Below the pieces are notes generated by a model. It did not search any database and was not told the origin of the DNA. It was given only the letters and a program-made list of their open reading frames with translations. A DNA stretch of 10,952 nt from Hyphomicrobiales bacterium (GTDB taxonomy: Bacteria > Pseudomonadota > Alphaproteobacteria > Rhizobiales > Aestuariivirgaceae): NCBI GenBank assembly GCA_027067085.1, contig JAMOMM010000269.1, positions 1 to 10,952 on the forward strand, given 5' to 3'. Position 1 is the stretch's first letter, and the number at the start of each line of letters is the position of its first letter. The translations under genes and the position numbers were made by a program. Below are positions 1 to 6,589 of this stretch, one piece after another.

Positions 1-603
1 GGCTGCATCCATATCTTTGGCAATACCACGAATTTGGCCCAGCTGATCGCGTGGCAACCAACCATCGACAATGGCGATCATGCGATCCCAATCATTGAGC
101 ATGTAGAATGCAACAATTGGCGTGATGACGAGCAGCGAAATAACATTCACCAGCGCAATACCACCCGATAGAACCGAGGTCAAAACAGCACCCGCCCAAC
201 CTGCAACTTTGGAAGTTAGCTCGCCCGCATTTCCCGATAACTCACTGGTTTGGCTGGCCAGTGCTTCTTTGAGCCATTGCGGCGCCAAATCATTGAACAA
301 GGTGTTAAGGGTTTTAATATTGTCAGGCAAGTTTGAAATAAAATTTGAAATTTGATCTCCCAGAACAGGAACCAATAACAATAACAATACGGCCAAGGCC
401 AAAATACTGGTGCCAAGAATAATCAACGTTGCAACGAGTCGGGGCACACCTTTTTCTTCAAACCAATCAGCAACGGGGTCGAGAAAATAGGCCAAGACTA
501 AACCAGCAATAAACGGCAATAAAATTTCGCGCAACAGCCATAGGCAAAGTACGAATACAAAAAGTGAAATTAGCCAGAATGAGATTTGTCTTTGTAAGGT
601 CAT
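1..603 (-). CDS. AI-2E family transporter (PerM-like permease), N-terminal 201 residues
   Basis: Partial gene: it starts with ATG at 603 and stays open to the left edge, so the C-terminal part lies outside the window. The translation begins MTLQRQISFWLISLF and shows hydrophobic segments at about residues 8-24, 27-42, 57-82 and 148-168. A long hydrophilic stretch rich in D, N, Q and L (about 83-135) separates the third and fourth. This is the N-terminal plan of the AI-2E/PerM family, including the early LREILLPFIAGLVLAYFLDP region and the TPIVAFYML motif at about 161-169. Family members are multi-pass inner-membrane proteins; some export autoinducer-2 or act as Na+/H+ antiporters, so the substrate here cannot be named. 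The start lies 9 nt after the stop of the upstream phosphatidyltransferase gene and has only a weak purine-rich site, which suggests operon expression and perhaps translational coupling. Confidence 0.88.
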   Translation of the reverse strand, partial: MTLQRQISFWLISLFVFVLCLWLLREILLPFIAGLVLAYFLDPVADWFEEKGVPRLVATLIILGTSILALAVLLLLLVPVLGDQISNFISNLPDNIKTLNTLFNDLAPQWLKEALASQTSELSGNAGELTSKVAGWAGAVLTSVLSGGIALVNVISLLVITPIVAFYMLNDWDRMIAIVDGWLPRDQLGQIRGIAKDMDAA

Positions 604-612
604 ATAACGTTT

Positions 613-1197
613 CTAGTCTGATTTGTGTTTTCCAGCAACACTGTTGCTGTCGGGCCCATTGCCGTTTGCCATATGCCCAAGCCATTGGCGGATATATGCA
701 GCGCCTGATGCCGCAGTTGATGCGCCGACAATAACACTGCCCCACATGACAACATATTGAATTTGGGGTTCAAAAGCCAGGATACCCAACACCACACCAG
801 CCAACGCAATTTGTAACGCTGTATTGACTTTTGAAATCCATAAAGGATGTACCTCAATCGGACGATCAATGAGCCATGCAAGCAACATACCGCCAACGAT
901 TAGAATATCTCGTGAGGCAACAATAATCACGAGCCATGCAGGTAAGTGTTCTAAAAACCCGAGCGATAAATAAATAACAACGAGCAAGAGCTTATCTGCA
1001 ATCGGGTCTAGGTAAGCACCAAGCTCGGTTGCCAAGTCGAACTTTTTTGCAATAAACCCATCAATTGCATCAGAAATTCCAGCGGTTAAAAACACAATAA
1101 AAGCCCACACAAACGCATCGGTCACGATCAGCCACACAATAATGGGCACCATTAAAATTCTGGAAATCGTTATGAGGTTGGGAAGATTTATTGGCAC
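613..1197 (-). CDS. CDP-alcohol phosphatidyltransferase family protein
   Basis: A 194-residue membrane enzyme predicted to exchange CMP of a CDP-alcohol (usually CDP-diacylglycerol) for an alcohol acceptor in phospholipid synthesis. It opens MPINLPNLITISRI, typical of PgsA-like proteins. The CDP-alcohol signature is complete apart from one conservative change: D43, D46-G47, A50-K51 (usually A-R), G60, D64 and D68, with standard spacing. The metal-binding aspartates are all present. Several hydrophobic helices follow. The start is GTG at 1197, 12 nt after the DUF2066 stop, with a weak GAGA site upstream; no better start is visible. It could be a phosphatidylglycerophosphate synthase (pgsA) or a paralogue with another acceptor. 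Alphaproteobacteria usually carry a separate pgsA elsewhere, so I give no gene symbol. Confidence 0.9.
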   Translation of the reverse strand: MPINLPNLITISRILMVPIIVWLIVTDAFVWAFIVFLTAGISDAIDGFIAKKFDLATELGAYLDPIADKLLLVVIYLSLGFLEHLPAWLVIIVASRDILIVGGMLLAWLIDRPIEVHPLWISKVNTALQIALAGVVLGILAFEPQIQYVVMWGSVIVGASTAASGAAYIRQWLGHMANGNGPDSNSVAGKHKSD

Positions 1198-1209
1198 GTT
1201 ATCTCACTA

Positions 1210-2337
1210 TCAAAATGGTTGTAAAACCCACTGCCCGCCATAAAGAGCAAGGTTCAAACGCGCCGCTTTCAACGCTTGTTGAAGGTCGGGGAAAGCGCCG
1301 ACATAGGTTAATTGGACCACCGCGCCTCTATCTGAAATAGAGTTTACATCTACACCAGTTACCCCTGGTGTGGTGAGTAGCTCAATACGAATATTATTCC
1401 ATTCCGCCACCGATGAGAACGGGACCGAGATTGAGAAGCTCTGAGGCGGTGCCTCCCCCGCTCCTTTCGTCCCCACTTTTTTTTTCCATTTGTCCAACAT
1501 GACAAAATGAAACCGTGTGGCAATACGAGAGGACAATGCTTTTAAATCCTCATTTTCTTTTGCCTGATAGGTTTTATCAAATGCAACAATACCTAAGGGC
1601 GATGCACCTTTTAGCGTCGCATGAATTGAGTTTTTTGTTTTTGGTGTTGCGACTGCGACAAGAATTGCGTCAGCCTGATAGCGGATTTTTACAGCGCCCA
1701 GTTTTGTTTCATGGCCAGCAATAGCGTCTTCAGCGGACAGCGCTTGTGAATCATTGAGATCGCCCAATGGAATGATAATCGGCACTAAACTGTTTTCTGC
1801 CTTCAGATCAATCCAAGCTTGCCGCCAAACATTTTCCTGCCAAATAACGGGCCCTTCAGGACCATTCCAAATTGGTATAATCACAATTTTTGGCGATTGT
1901 TCTTCTGTGAAACTTGCACCGGCATTTTGAAATGCTTGGCGCACTTTTTCGGGCAAAAACCGAATGGTCATACGCGCGATGTAGCGCCCTGGTCCACTGC
2001 GCTCTTGTTCAACTGATAAAGAGGCCATCATGCGGCCAACTTCGCGGCGACCTAAGGCTTTTAAACGTTTAGCAGCAGCAGGGCTGGTCAAACGCTGGGC
2101 CAAAATGGCAAAGGCTTTGAGTTGCGCATCAGAAATTGCTTTTAACTTTGCTTGGGCTGCATTTTTTTCACGTACATCCACCAATACACCTGTGACGGTA
2201 TACAAAGCTTTTGTATCGAACTTTTCTTGCGCATAGACAGTGCTAATGTTCGATAGAATCGAACTAAATGCAACGGCTATTATTAAACAAGCAACCAACC
2301 TAGTTACAAACTTTGACGCGATACGTTTGAGCATCAT
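1210..2337 (-). CDS. DUF2066 domain-containing exported protein
   Basis: A 375-residue protein with a clear N-terminal signal sequence: basic MMLKRIASKFVTR, a hydrophobic core at about 14-30, and a likely signal peptidase I site after VYA at about residue 36. The mature part, starting QEKFDTKALYTVTGV, matches my memory of the DUF2066 family, a periplasmic protein of unknown function. In rhizobial relatives this gene often lies divergent from purM and upstream of a CDP-alcohol phosphatidyltransferase and an AI-2E permease, exactly as here. No catalytic motif is recognisable. Two ATG codons stand in tandem at 2337 and 2334, and an in-frame TAG 6 nt before the first excludes upstream extension. 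The nearest strong Shine-Dalgarno sequence (AGGAGG, 2372-2377) is too far away to serve this start directly; it precedes a 10-codon mini-ORF described separately. Confidence 0.85.
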   Translation of the reverse strand: MMLKRIASKFVTRLVACLIIAVAFSSILSNISTVYAQEKFDTKALYTVTGVLVDVREKNAAQAKLKAISDAQLKAFAILAQRLTSPAAAKRLKALGRREVGRMMASLSVEQERSGPGRYIARMTIRFLPEKVRQAFQNAGASFTEEQSPKIVIIPIWNGPEGPVIWQENVWRQAWIDLKAENSLVPIIIPLGDLNDSQALSAEDAIAGHETKLGAVKIRYQADAILVAVATPKTKNSIHATLKGASPLGIVAFDKTYQAKENEDLKALSSRIATRFHFVMLDKWKKKVGTKGAGEAPPQSFSISVPFSSVAEWNNIRIELLTTPGVTGVDVNSISDRGAVVQLTYVGAFPDLQQALKAARLNLALYGGQWVLQPF

Positions 2338-2366
2338 TGTCTATATATCCCCCGATATTCACTCAA
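2334..2366 (-). CDS. Possible 10-codon leader ORF upstream of the DUF2066 gene
   Basis: On the minus strand a perfect AGGAGG (2372-2377) is followed, after 5 nt, by TTG and ten sense codons encoding (M)SEYRGIYRQ. The TGA stop overlaps the ATG of the DUF2066 gene (ATGA arrangement). This is the geometry of translational coupling, and the DUF2066 start has no good ribosome-binding site of its own. It is equally possible that AGGAGG is fortuitous. The peptide has no recognisable function, and the evidence is positional only. Confidence 0.25.
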   Translation of the reverse strand: MSEYRGIYRQ

Positions 2367-2466
2367 ATTAACCTCCTAAACCTGAATACTGCCAGATTTG
2401 CGTGGATTTTGGCTGTTTTTACTTGCGCTTTGCTCACAACACAAGGAAAAGAATGTGAAAACAAAC

Positions 2467-2493
2467 TTGAAAATTCAATCATTGGTGTAAAGT
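2467..2493 (+). promoter_or_regulatory. Candidate purM promoter, possibly giving a leaderless mRNA
   Basis: TTGAAA (2467-2472) resembles a -35 box. TAAAGT (2488-2493), 15 nt further on, is a weak -10 candidate, with shorter spacing than the usual 17. Transcription from it would begin close to the purM ATG at 2500. There is no Shine-Dalgarno sequence in the 20 nt before that ATG, which fits a leaderless transcript, but the promoter match is poor and this is inference. Confidence 0.25.
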
Positions 2494-2499
2494 AGTCAA

Positions 2500-3579
2500 A
2501 TGACAAGCTCACGGCAAGGCCAGAAGCAAGGCAAGAACGCAATTAGTTATAAAGATGCAGGTGTTGATATTGATGCTGGCAATGCGTTGGTTGAAGCCAT
2601 TAAGCCACTGGCGGCCATGACCAAACGACTTGGGGCCAATAGTGACCTTGGCGGCTTTGGCGGTTTGTTTGATTTGAAAGCCTGTGGATATAAAGACCCG
2701 TTGTTGGTTGCGGCCAATGATGGCGTTGGCACTAAGCTGAAAGTGGCTATTGAAAGCGGTCAACATGCAACTGTTGGCATTGATCTTGTTGCCATGTCAG
2801 TCAACGACCTTGTGGTCCAAGGGGCTGAACCATTATTCTTCCTAGATTACTTTGCATGTGGCAAATTAGAACTAGATGTTGCGACCTCGGTTATTGCGGG
2901 CATCGCCAAAGGTTGTGAAATTTCTGGCTGCGCCTTGATTGGTGGCGAGACAGCTGAAATGCCTGGCATGTATGTTGATGGCGATTATGACCTTGCTGGT
3001 TTTTCGGTTGGTGCCGTTGAGCGCGATGCTGTATTGCCACGTAAAGACATTAGCGCTGGTGATGTGGTGCTGGGTCTTGCTTCTTCTGGGCCCCATTCAA
3101 ACGGATATTCGCTTATTCGTAAACTCGTTGAGATCAGCGGGCTTGAATATGACGCGCCTGCCCCGTTTGCAAACGGCCAGACATTGGGTGAAGCCCTACT
3201 CACACCAACAACAATTTACGTAAAACAACTTTTAGCTGCGCTGAAAGCCAGTGACGGCATTAAAGCATTTGCCCACATTACGGGTGGCGGCTTTACTGAA
3301 AACTTACCACGGGTTTTAACTGGCGAACTTGGCTTTGAGATTGACCTGAATACAATTGAAGTGCCGAAAGTGTTTGGCTGGTTATCGCAAACTGGCGGCA
3401 TGGAACGTTCTGAAATGCTTAAAACCTTCAACTGCGGCATTGGCATGGCGATAGTGGTTGAGGCTGATAAGGCCGATGAAATTATCGAGGCACTCTCCAA
3501 GACAGGTGGCGGGGTTATTACGATGGGCACAATTGTTGAACAGACCGGTGTGCATTATCGCGGAGACTTAAACCTTTGA
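2500..3579 (+). CDS. purM: Phosphoribosylformylglycinamidine cyclo-ligase (AIR synthetase)
   Basis: Catalyses the ATP-dependent ring closure of formylglycinamidine ribonucleotide to aminoimidazole ribonucleotide, the fifth step of de novo purine synthesis, in the cytosol. The 359-residue length fits the family. Recognisable segments are ISYKDAGVDIDAGN near residue 15, the nucleotide-binding region LLVAANDGVGTKLK (68-81), AMSVNDLVVQGAEPLFFLDY (98-117), GGETAEMPGMY (148-158), SSGPHSNGYSLIRK (195-208) and HITGGGFTENLPRV (259-272). All expected blocks are intact. The start at 2500 leaves about 14 polar residues ahead of the conserved core, and no good Shine-Dalgarno sequence precedes it. It overlaps purN by 4 nt, so the two are cotranscribed and probably translationally coupled. 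It is divergent from the DUF2066 gene across 162 nt. Confidence 0.97.
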   Translation: MTSSRQGQKQGKNAISYKDAGVDIDAGNALVEAIKPLAAMTKRLGANSDLGGFGGLFDLKACGYKDPLLVAANDGVGTKLKVAIESGQHATVGIDLVAMSVNDLVVQGAEPLFFLDYFACGKLELDVATSVIAGIAKGCEISGCALIGGETAEMPGMYVDGDYDLAGFSVGAVERDAVLPRKDISAGDVVLGLASSGPHSNGYSLIRKLVEISGLEYDAPAPFANGQTLGEALLTPTTIYVKQLLAALKASDGIKAFAHITGGGFTENLPRVLTGELGFEIDLNTIEVPKVFGWLSQTGGMERSEMLKTFNCGIGMAIVVEADKADEIIEALSKTGGGVITMGTIVEQTGVHYRGDLNL

Positions 3580-4235
3580 GCGTGCAAAAAATTAAAACTG
3601 CTGTTTTGATTTCAGGGCGTGGATCTAACATGACAGCGCTTGTCGATGCGGCCAAAAAAGATGCTGAATTTCCAGCTGAGATTGTTTTGGTGATTTCCAA
3701 TCGCCCCGATGTCCTTGGCCTTGAAAGCGCCAGCAAGCGCGGCATTGAAGCGTTAGCCATCGATCATAAATCTTATGAAACCCGCGAAGCGTTTGAGGAC
3801 GAACTTCACAAAGCATTGAGCGATCGCGGCATTGAACTTGTGGTGTGTGCAGGGTTTATGCGCAAACTAACCGCTACGTTCACCCGTAAATGGGAAGGTG
3901 CGATGATAAACATCCATCCATCTTTGCTGCCTAAGTACAAAGGCTTACACACCCACCAACGCGCGCTTGATGCTGGTGATAAAGAGCATGGTTGTACGGT
4001 TCATTATGTAACGGCTGAACTTGATTCAGGTCCAATTATCATGCAGGCAAAAGTGCCTGTGCTTGATGGTGACACGGCTGATGATTTGGCCGCGCGCATT
4101 TTAGTGGAAGAACATAGAATCTTCCCGCTCAGCCTTGCAATTGCAGCCAAAGCCATTGCAACAAAAGCCATTGCAACAAAAGCCATTGCAACAAAAGCCA
4201 TTGCAACAAAAGTCACTGCAACAAAAGCGCTTTAG
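3576..4235 (+). CDS. purN: Phosphoribosylglycinamide formyltransferase with repeat-expanded C-terminus
   Basis: Transfers a formyl group from 10-formyltetrahydrofolate to glycinamide ribonucleotide, the third step of de novo purine synthesis. The 219-residue product starts with the fold-typical VLISGRGSNMTAL (10-22). It has the catalytic set N112 and H114 in INIHPSLLPKYKGLHTHQRA and D150 in TAELDSGPII, so the enzyme should be active. The preferred start is TTG at 3576, overlapping the purM stop (TTGA) and lying 10 nt after GGAG (3562-3565); GTG at 3582 is the alternative. The last ~31 residues are unusual: after RIFPLSL the sequence becomes a pentapeptide repeat A-I-A-[A/T]-K, four copies perfect in DNA, ending VTATKAL. 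This replaces or extends the normal C-terminal helix and lies far in sequence from the catalytic residues. The stop overlaps that of the convergent cytochrome gene. Confidence 0.96.
   Translation: MSVQKIKTAVLISGRGSNMTALVDAAKKDAEFPAEIVLVISNRPDVLGLESASKRGIEALAIDHKSYETREAFEDELHKALSDRGIELVVCAGFMRKLTATFTRKWEGAMINIHPSLLPKYKGLHTHQRALDAGDKEHGCTVHYVTAELDSGPIIMQAKVPVLDGDTADDLAARILVEEHRIFPLSLAIAAKAIATKAIATKAIATKAIATKVTATKAL
4137..4226 (+). repeat. 15-bp in-frame tandem repeat in the 3' end of purN
   Basis: Four identical units GCCATTGCAACAAAA occupy 4152-4166, 4167-4181, 4182-4196 and 4197-4211. A degenerate unit precedes them (GCAATTGCAGCCAAA, 4137-4151) and another follows (GTCACTGCAACAAAA, 4212-4226). 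Because the unit is a multiple of three, each gain or loss adds or removes one AIATK pentapeptide without a frameshift. Identical DNA in four units points to recent slippage expansion. Confidence 0.97.
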
Positions 4236-4615
4236 TTATTTTTGGCCTGTCGCAAAGATTCAATAAACGATAGTAAATCTTCCGATTGACTCGGATTGAT
4301 ATTCCACGGCGGCATAGGCGCGTGGCCCATCGATAACGCGACCTCTAATTGTTCTTGCAAGCCTTCTTGCGACAGGCGTTTTACCAATGTGCGAAATGGC
4401 GGGGCAGCTTTGTTTGGGCTTTTGCCGCTTGCCTCTAAATTGTGGCACCCCGAACAGCCAAATGTTGCCAAGTCTTTACCGCGCTCAATACTTTTAGCTT
4501 GGGCAATGCCATCCTTTATGCCCGCAGTTGGCCAATAAAAGCCAATAGCAAGTCCAAGGATCGCTGCGAGAGCTAAACTTATCATAACAATTGCGAATCG
4601 AGGTGTGTTTGACAT
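4232..4615 (-). CDS. Membrane-anchored class I c-type cytochrome
   Basis: A 127-residue protein with an N-terminal hydrophobic helix (about 8-28, FAIVMISLALAAILGLAIGF) that can serve as uncleaved anchor or signal. A single haem-attachment motif CSGCH (54-58) follows, then APPF (71-74) and a candidate axial methionine in GHAPMPPW (M101). This is the layout of a small class I cytochrome c facing the periplasm and carrying electrons to or from a respiratory or oxidative partner that is not encoded nearby. The ATG at 4615 gives the full signal-anchor; no strong Shine-Dalgarno sequence is visible. The gene converges on purN: the two stop codons overlap, the genes sharing 4 nt, so transcription must terminate inside the opposite coding region. 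The redox partner is unknown. Confidence 0.9.
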   Translation of the reverse strand: MSNTPRFAIVMISLALAAILGLAIGFYWPTAGIKDGIAQAKSIERGKDLATFGCSGCHNLEASGKSPNKAAPPFRTLVKRLSQEGLQEQLEVALSMGHAPMPPWNINPSQSEDLLSFIESLRQAKNN

Positions 4616-4671
4616 GGCTAGATTCTATCACTTTTTTGAGACTTGGCAAAAGTATCGATGTCACTTTACAT

Positions 4672-4780
4672 GCTAGAGCGTTTCATGTTTTGTTTGTTGC
4701 GCAAACACTGCATGAAACGCAAGACTATCAATACCTTAAGCTGGTCGGTCTGGTTCAATTTAAACCAGACCGACTCTAGC
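4672..4780. repeat. RIME-like palindromic intergenic element (109 bp)
   Basis: The element is bounded by a 7-bp inverted repeat, GCTAGAG (4672-4678) and CTCTAGC (4774-4780), and contains two hairpins. Hairpin 1 pairs GCGTTTCATG (4678-4687) with CATGAAACGC (4711-4720), and inside it TGTTTG (4691-4696) with CAAACA (4702-4707). Hairpin 2 pairs GTCGGTCTGGTT (4744-4755) with AACCAGACCGAC (4763-4774), a perfect 12-bp stem with a 7-nt loop. Two large palindromes in about 108 bp is, from memory, the plan of Rhizobium-specific intergenic mosaic elements (RIME). It lies 7 nt beyond the stop of the WYL regulator gene and 56 nt upstream of the cytochrome start, so it may also act as a terminator or mRNA-stabilising structure. 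No target-site duplication is obvious. Confidence 0.8.
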
Positions 4781-4787
4781 GTTAATG

Positions 4788-5504
4788 TCAATTGGGATCA
4801 CGGGCTGACATATAGTCTCCATATTTTTCCGTTTCCCCCTTCCACCAGCGATGAAACAACGTATCTCGCCGTTCTGGGATTTTTTCTTCGGTCACACAAA
4901 GGCTCAACATACGATCAACTCGAAAGTGGCGAAAATCCTTGCGTAGCTCACACCACGATACCATTAAGCGAACACCTTGGTGATACGCCAACGCAATCGG
5001 CCAAACGGTTCTAGCACTCGGCTTTTTCTCTGCATCTAAATATTCAAGCTTTAGCTTCTGGCGCGATCTGATTGCATTACGAATGATCCCCACATCTACA
5101 ATATCAACCACGCGGTTGCCAAAACTTGGGGCGTACAAAGGAGCGTCAAGCAAAATGGGCCGCAAATCTGCTGGAACCACCGAGGCAATTTTTGCAATTG
5201 CATCATTTGCAGAGCGCGCCAATGTAGTATCTCCGCTTGAAGACACCAACCGTGCACCAAGCATGAGGGCTTCTAATTCATCTGCACTGAACATGAGAGG
5301 TGGCAAGTCATAGCCGTCATCCATGACGTAACCAATGCCCGCCTCGCCGCGAATAGGCACGCCATTGGCCACTAAAGAGGCAATATCGCGATAAACTGTG
5401 CGCACGGTAACTTCAAGTTCTTGAGAAATATTAGCCGCAGTGACAGGGCCACGTTTTCGACGAAACAGTTGGATGATTTGTAAAAGTCTATCTGCCCTTC
5501 TCAT
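4788..5504 (-). CDS. YafY-type HTH/WYL-domain transcriptional regulator
   Basis: A 238-residue regulator: an N-terminal DeoR/HTH_11-like winged helix (about 1-60, with VTAANISQELEVTVRTVYRD as the HTH) followed by a WYL-type ligand-sensing domain (about 125-225). That domain contains TVWPIALAYHQGVRLMVSW and the following C-E-L-R-K-D-F-R-H-F-R-V-D-R-M stretch typical of YafY proteins. I chose ATG at 5504 over the GTG at 5519 because GAGG (5514-5517) lies 9 nt before the ATG and would fall inside the longer reading. WYL regulators bind DNA as dimers and respond to small ligands or nucleic acid; the ligand here is unknown. It is divergent from a GST-family gene, and the shared spacer carries an inverted/direct repeat operator, so autoregulation and control of that neighbour are likely. 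Confidence 0.9.
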   Translation of the reverse strand: MRRADRLLQIIQLFRRKRGPVTAANISQELEVTVRTVYRDIASLVANGVPIRGEAGIGYVMDDGYDLPPLMFSADELEALMLGARLVSSSGDTTLARSANDAIAKIASVVPADLRPILLDAPLYAPSFGNRVVDIVDVGIIRNAIRSRQKLKLEYLDAEKKPSARTVWPIALAYHQGVRLMVSWCELRKDFRHFRVDRMLSLCVTEEKIPERRDTLFHRWWKGETEKYGDYMSARDPN

Positions 5505-5544
5505 ATCTTTCGTCCTCACTTTAAGATGTTTGAAGATAACAGAT

Positions 5545-5580
5545 CACTGCTGACACCATGTTGTCAGTAGTGTGTCAGTA
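5545..5580. promoter_or_regulatory. Operator-like array of TGACA half-sites between the WYL regulator and GST genes
   Basis: CACTGCTGACA (5545-5555) and TGTCAGTAGTG (5562-5572) form an inverted repeat with 10 of 11 positions paired and a 6-nt spacer. A third half-site, TGTCAGTA (5573-5580), repeats TGTCAGTA at 5562-5569. The cores start at 5551, 5562 and 5573, exactly 11 bp apart, so they would lie on one face of the helix. TTGTCA (5561-5566) can also be read as a -35 box, with CATAAT (5585-5590) as -10 after 18 nt, on the GST side. Binding would then block that promoter. Assignment to the adjacent WYL regulator is inferred from position. Confidence 0.65.
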
Positions 5581-5634
5581 TATACATAATTACAAACTCT
5601 CATAGAAGATGAAATTATAAAAAGGACGACACCT

Positions 5635-6336
5635 ATGATTACTCTGTACAAATTTGGCCCGTTTTTTGGCCTGCCTGATGCCAGCCCGTTTTGTATTAAA
5701 GCTGAAATGCTGCTGAAAATAGCTGGGCTTGAGTACAAAAACGATATGGACAGCTTCACCAAAGCGCCAAAGGGCAAGCAACCATATATCAAGGATGATA
5801 GTGAGGTCATTGCTGACACCACCTTTATTCGGATGCATATTGAGAAAAAGTATGGGTTTGATTTTGATGCGGGTTTAAACGCCTATGAATCTGGTGTTGC
5901 GTGGTCGGTGGAGAAAATGCTGGAAGACCATTTGTATTGGGTTCTGATAAACGACCGCTGGGTAAACGATGAGAACTTTAACAAAGGCCCACGAACATTT
6001 TTTAATGCAGCCCCTGCCCTCATTCGTCCAATTATTGTAAAAATGATCCGTGGCAAAGTTATTAAAGGCACAAAAGCCCATGGCATGGGCCGCCATAGCG
6101 ATGAACAAATTCACCAATTGGCTAAACGCGCTATTGATAGTTTGGCTGGTATATTGGGTGATAATAAATTTTTTATGGGAGATAAAATCTGCGGGGTAGA
6201 TGCCACGGCATTTGCTTGGTTGGTCACATTGTCATGCAAGCATTTCAACACACCTGTTATTGGTATGATTGATGGTCATCAAAATTTGGCGCAATATCGT
6301 GATCGCATTCAGGCGCAATTTTTTCCAGACCTTTGA
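5635..6336 (+). CDS. Glutathione S-transferase family protein (metaxin/FAXC-like fold)
   Basis: A 233-residue cytosolic GST-fold protein. The thioredoxin-like N-terminal half (1-75) starts MITLYKFGPFFGLPDASPFC and has the S-P-F-C motif (17-20), a cis-proline candidate in GKQPYI (P50) and ADTTFI (60-65), where family members contact the glutathione backbone. The helical C-terminal half includes GDKICGVDATAFAWLVT, matching the conserved N-capping aspartate helix. I place it with the metaxin/Tom37/FAXC-like GST group rather than with classical detoxifying classes. Substrate, and even catalysis, are uncertain. The ATG at 5635 follows AAGGA (about 8-9 nt spacing), a good ribosome-binding site. It stands divergent from a YafY-type regulator, a pairing I recall from other alphaproteobacteria, and is probably its target. 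Confidence 0.87.
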   Translation: MITLYKFGPFFGLPDASPFCIKAEMLLKIAGLEYKNDMDSFTKAPKGKQPYIKDDSEVIADTTFIRMHIEKKYGFDFDAGLNAYESGVAWSVEKMLEDHLYWVLINDRWVNDENFNKGPRTFFNAAPALIRPIIVKMIRGKVIKGTKAHGMGRHSDEQIHQLAKRAIDSLAGILGDNKFFMGDKICGVDATAFAWLVTLSCKHFNTPVIGMIDGHQNLAQYRDRIQAQFFPDL

Positions 6337-6355
6337 TCTATGGTGAGTATTATCC

Positions 6356-6454
6356 TCACACTGTTGACGCAAGTACATAAACGGGGATGGCGGTTGCGAA
6401 AATCAACGCCATTGCCATTAAGAATAGACGTTTTCGAATTAGAGTAAGTGCCAT
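6356..6454 (-). CDS. Unrecognised 32-residue single-helix membrane protein (small ORF 1)
   Basis: A short reading frame with a strong ribosome-binding site: GAGG lies 7 nt before ATG at 6454. The product has a basic N-terminus (MALTLIRKR) and a hydrophobic segment from about residue 10 to 29 (LFLMAMALIFATAIPVYVLA), ending S-T-V. One transmembrane helix with its N-terminus in the cytoplasm is expected; the V-L-A-S ending could alternatively be a signal-peptidase site. It shares M-x-L-T-x-x-R-K, A-M-A and A-T-x-x-P-V-x-V-L-A with the small ORF at 7130-7249. I recognise no named family. It lies between the GST and DUF1801 genes, antiparallel to both, so it has its own transcript or is read from upstream. 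Existence is inferred from the ribosome-binding site plus the similarity to its partner. Confidence 0.6.
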   Translation of the reverse strand: MALTLIRKRLFLMAMALIFATAIPVYVLASTV

Positions 6455-6589
6455 TAAGTAACCTCGCTGAAAAGTGAAACAAATGAAAACGCATTACTAA
6501 CTGTATCAGCAGTTGAGAAAAAATCTCGACATACATTGAACTTGAAGACAACTATACCTGAGCCAACATGACTCAAACCTGATCGGTTC

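Noticed and set aside
3216..3530. A 104-codon minus-strand frame inside purM
   Set aside because: Antisense shadow of conserved purM coding sequence, with no independent start signal or domain.
4137..4226. The 15-bp repeat as a CRISPR array or iteron set
   Set aside because: Units are contiguous with no spacers, stay in the purN reading frame and are not near any cas or replication gene.
4232..4235. Overlapping stop codons of purN and the cytochrome gene as an annotation error or fusion
   Set aside because: Both frames are independently well supported to their ends; convergent 4-nt overlaps are common in compact genomes.
4643..5014. A 123-codon plus-strand frame across the palindromic element and the regulator 3' end
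   Set aside because: It runs antisense to the well-supported WYL regulator and through the inverted repeats; the product has no recognisable domain and no ribosome-binding site.
6500..6529. Short inverted repeats ACTG/CAGT and GAGA/TCTC in the DUF1801 upstream region
   Set aside because: Stems of only four to five pairs in AT-rich DNA; expected by chance.
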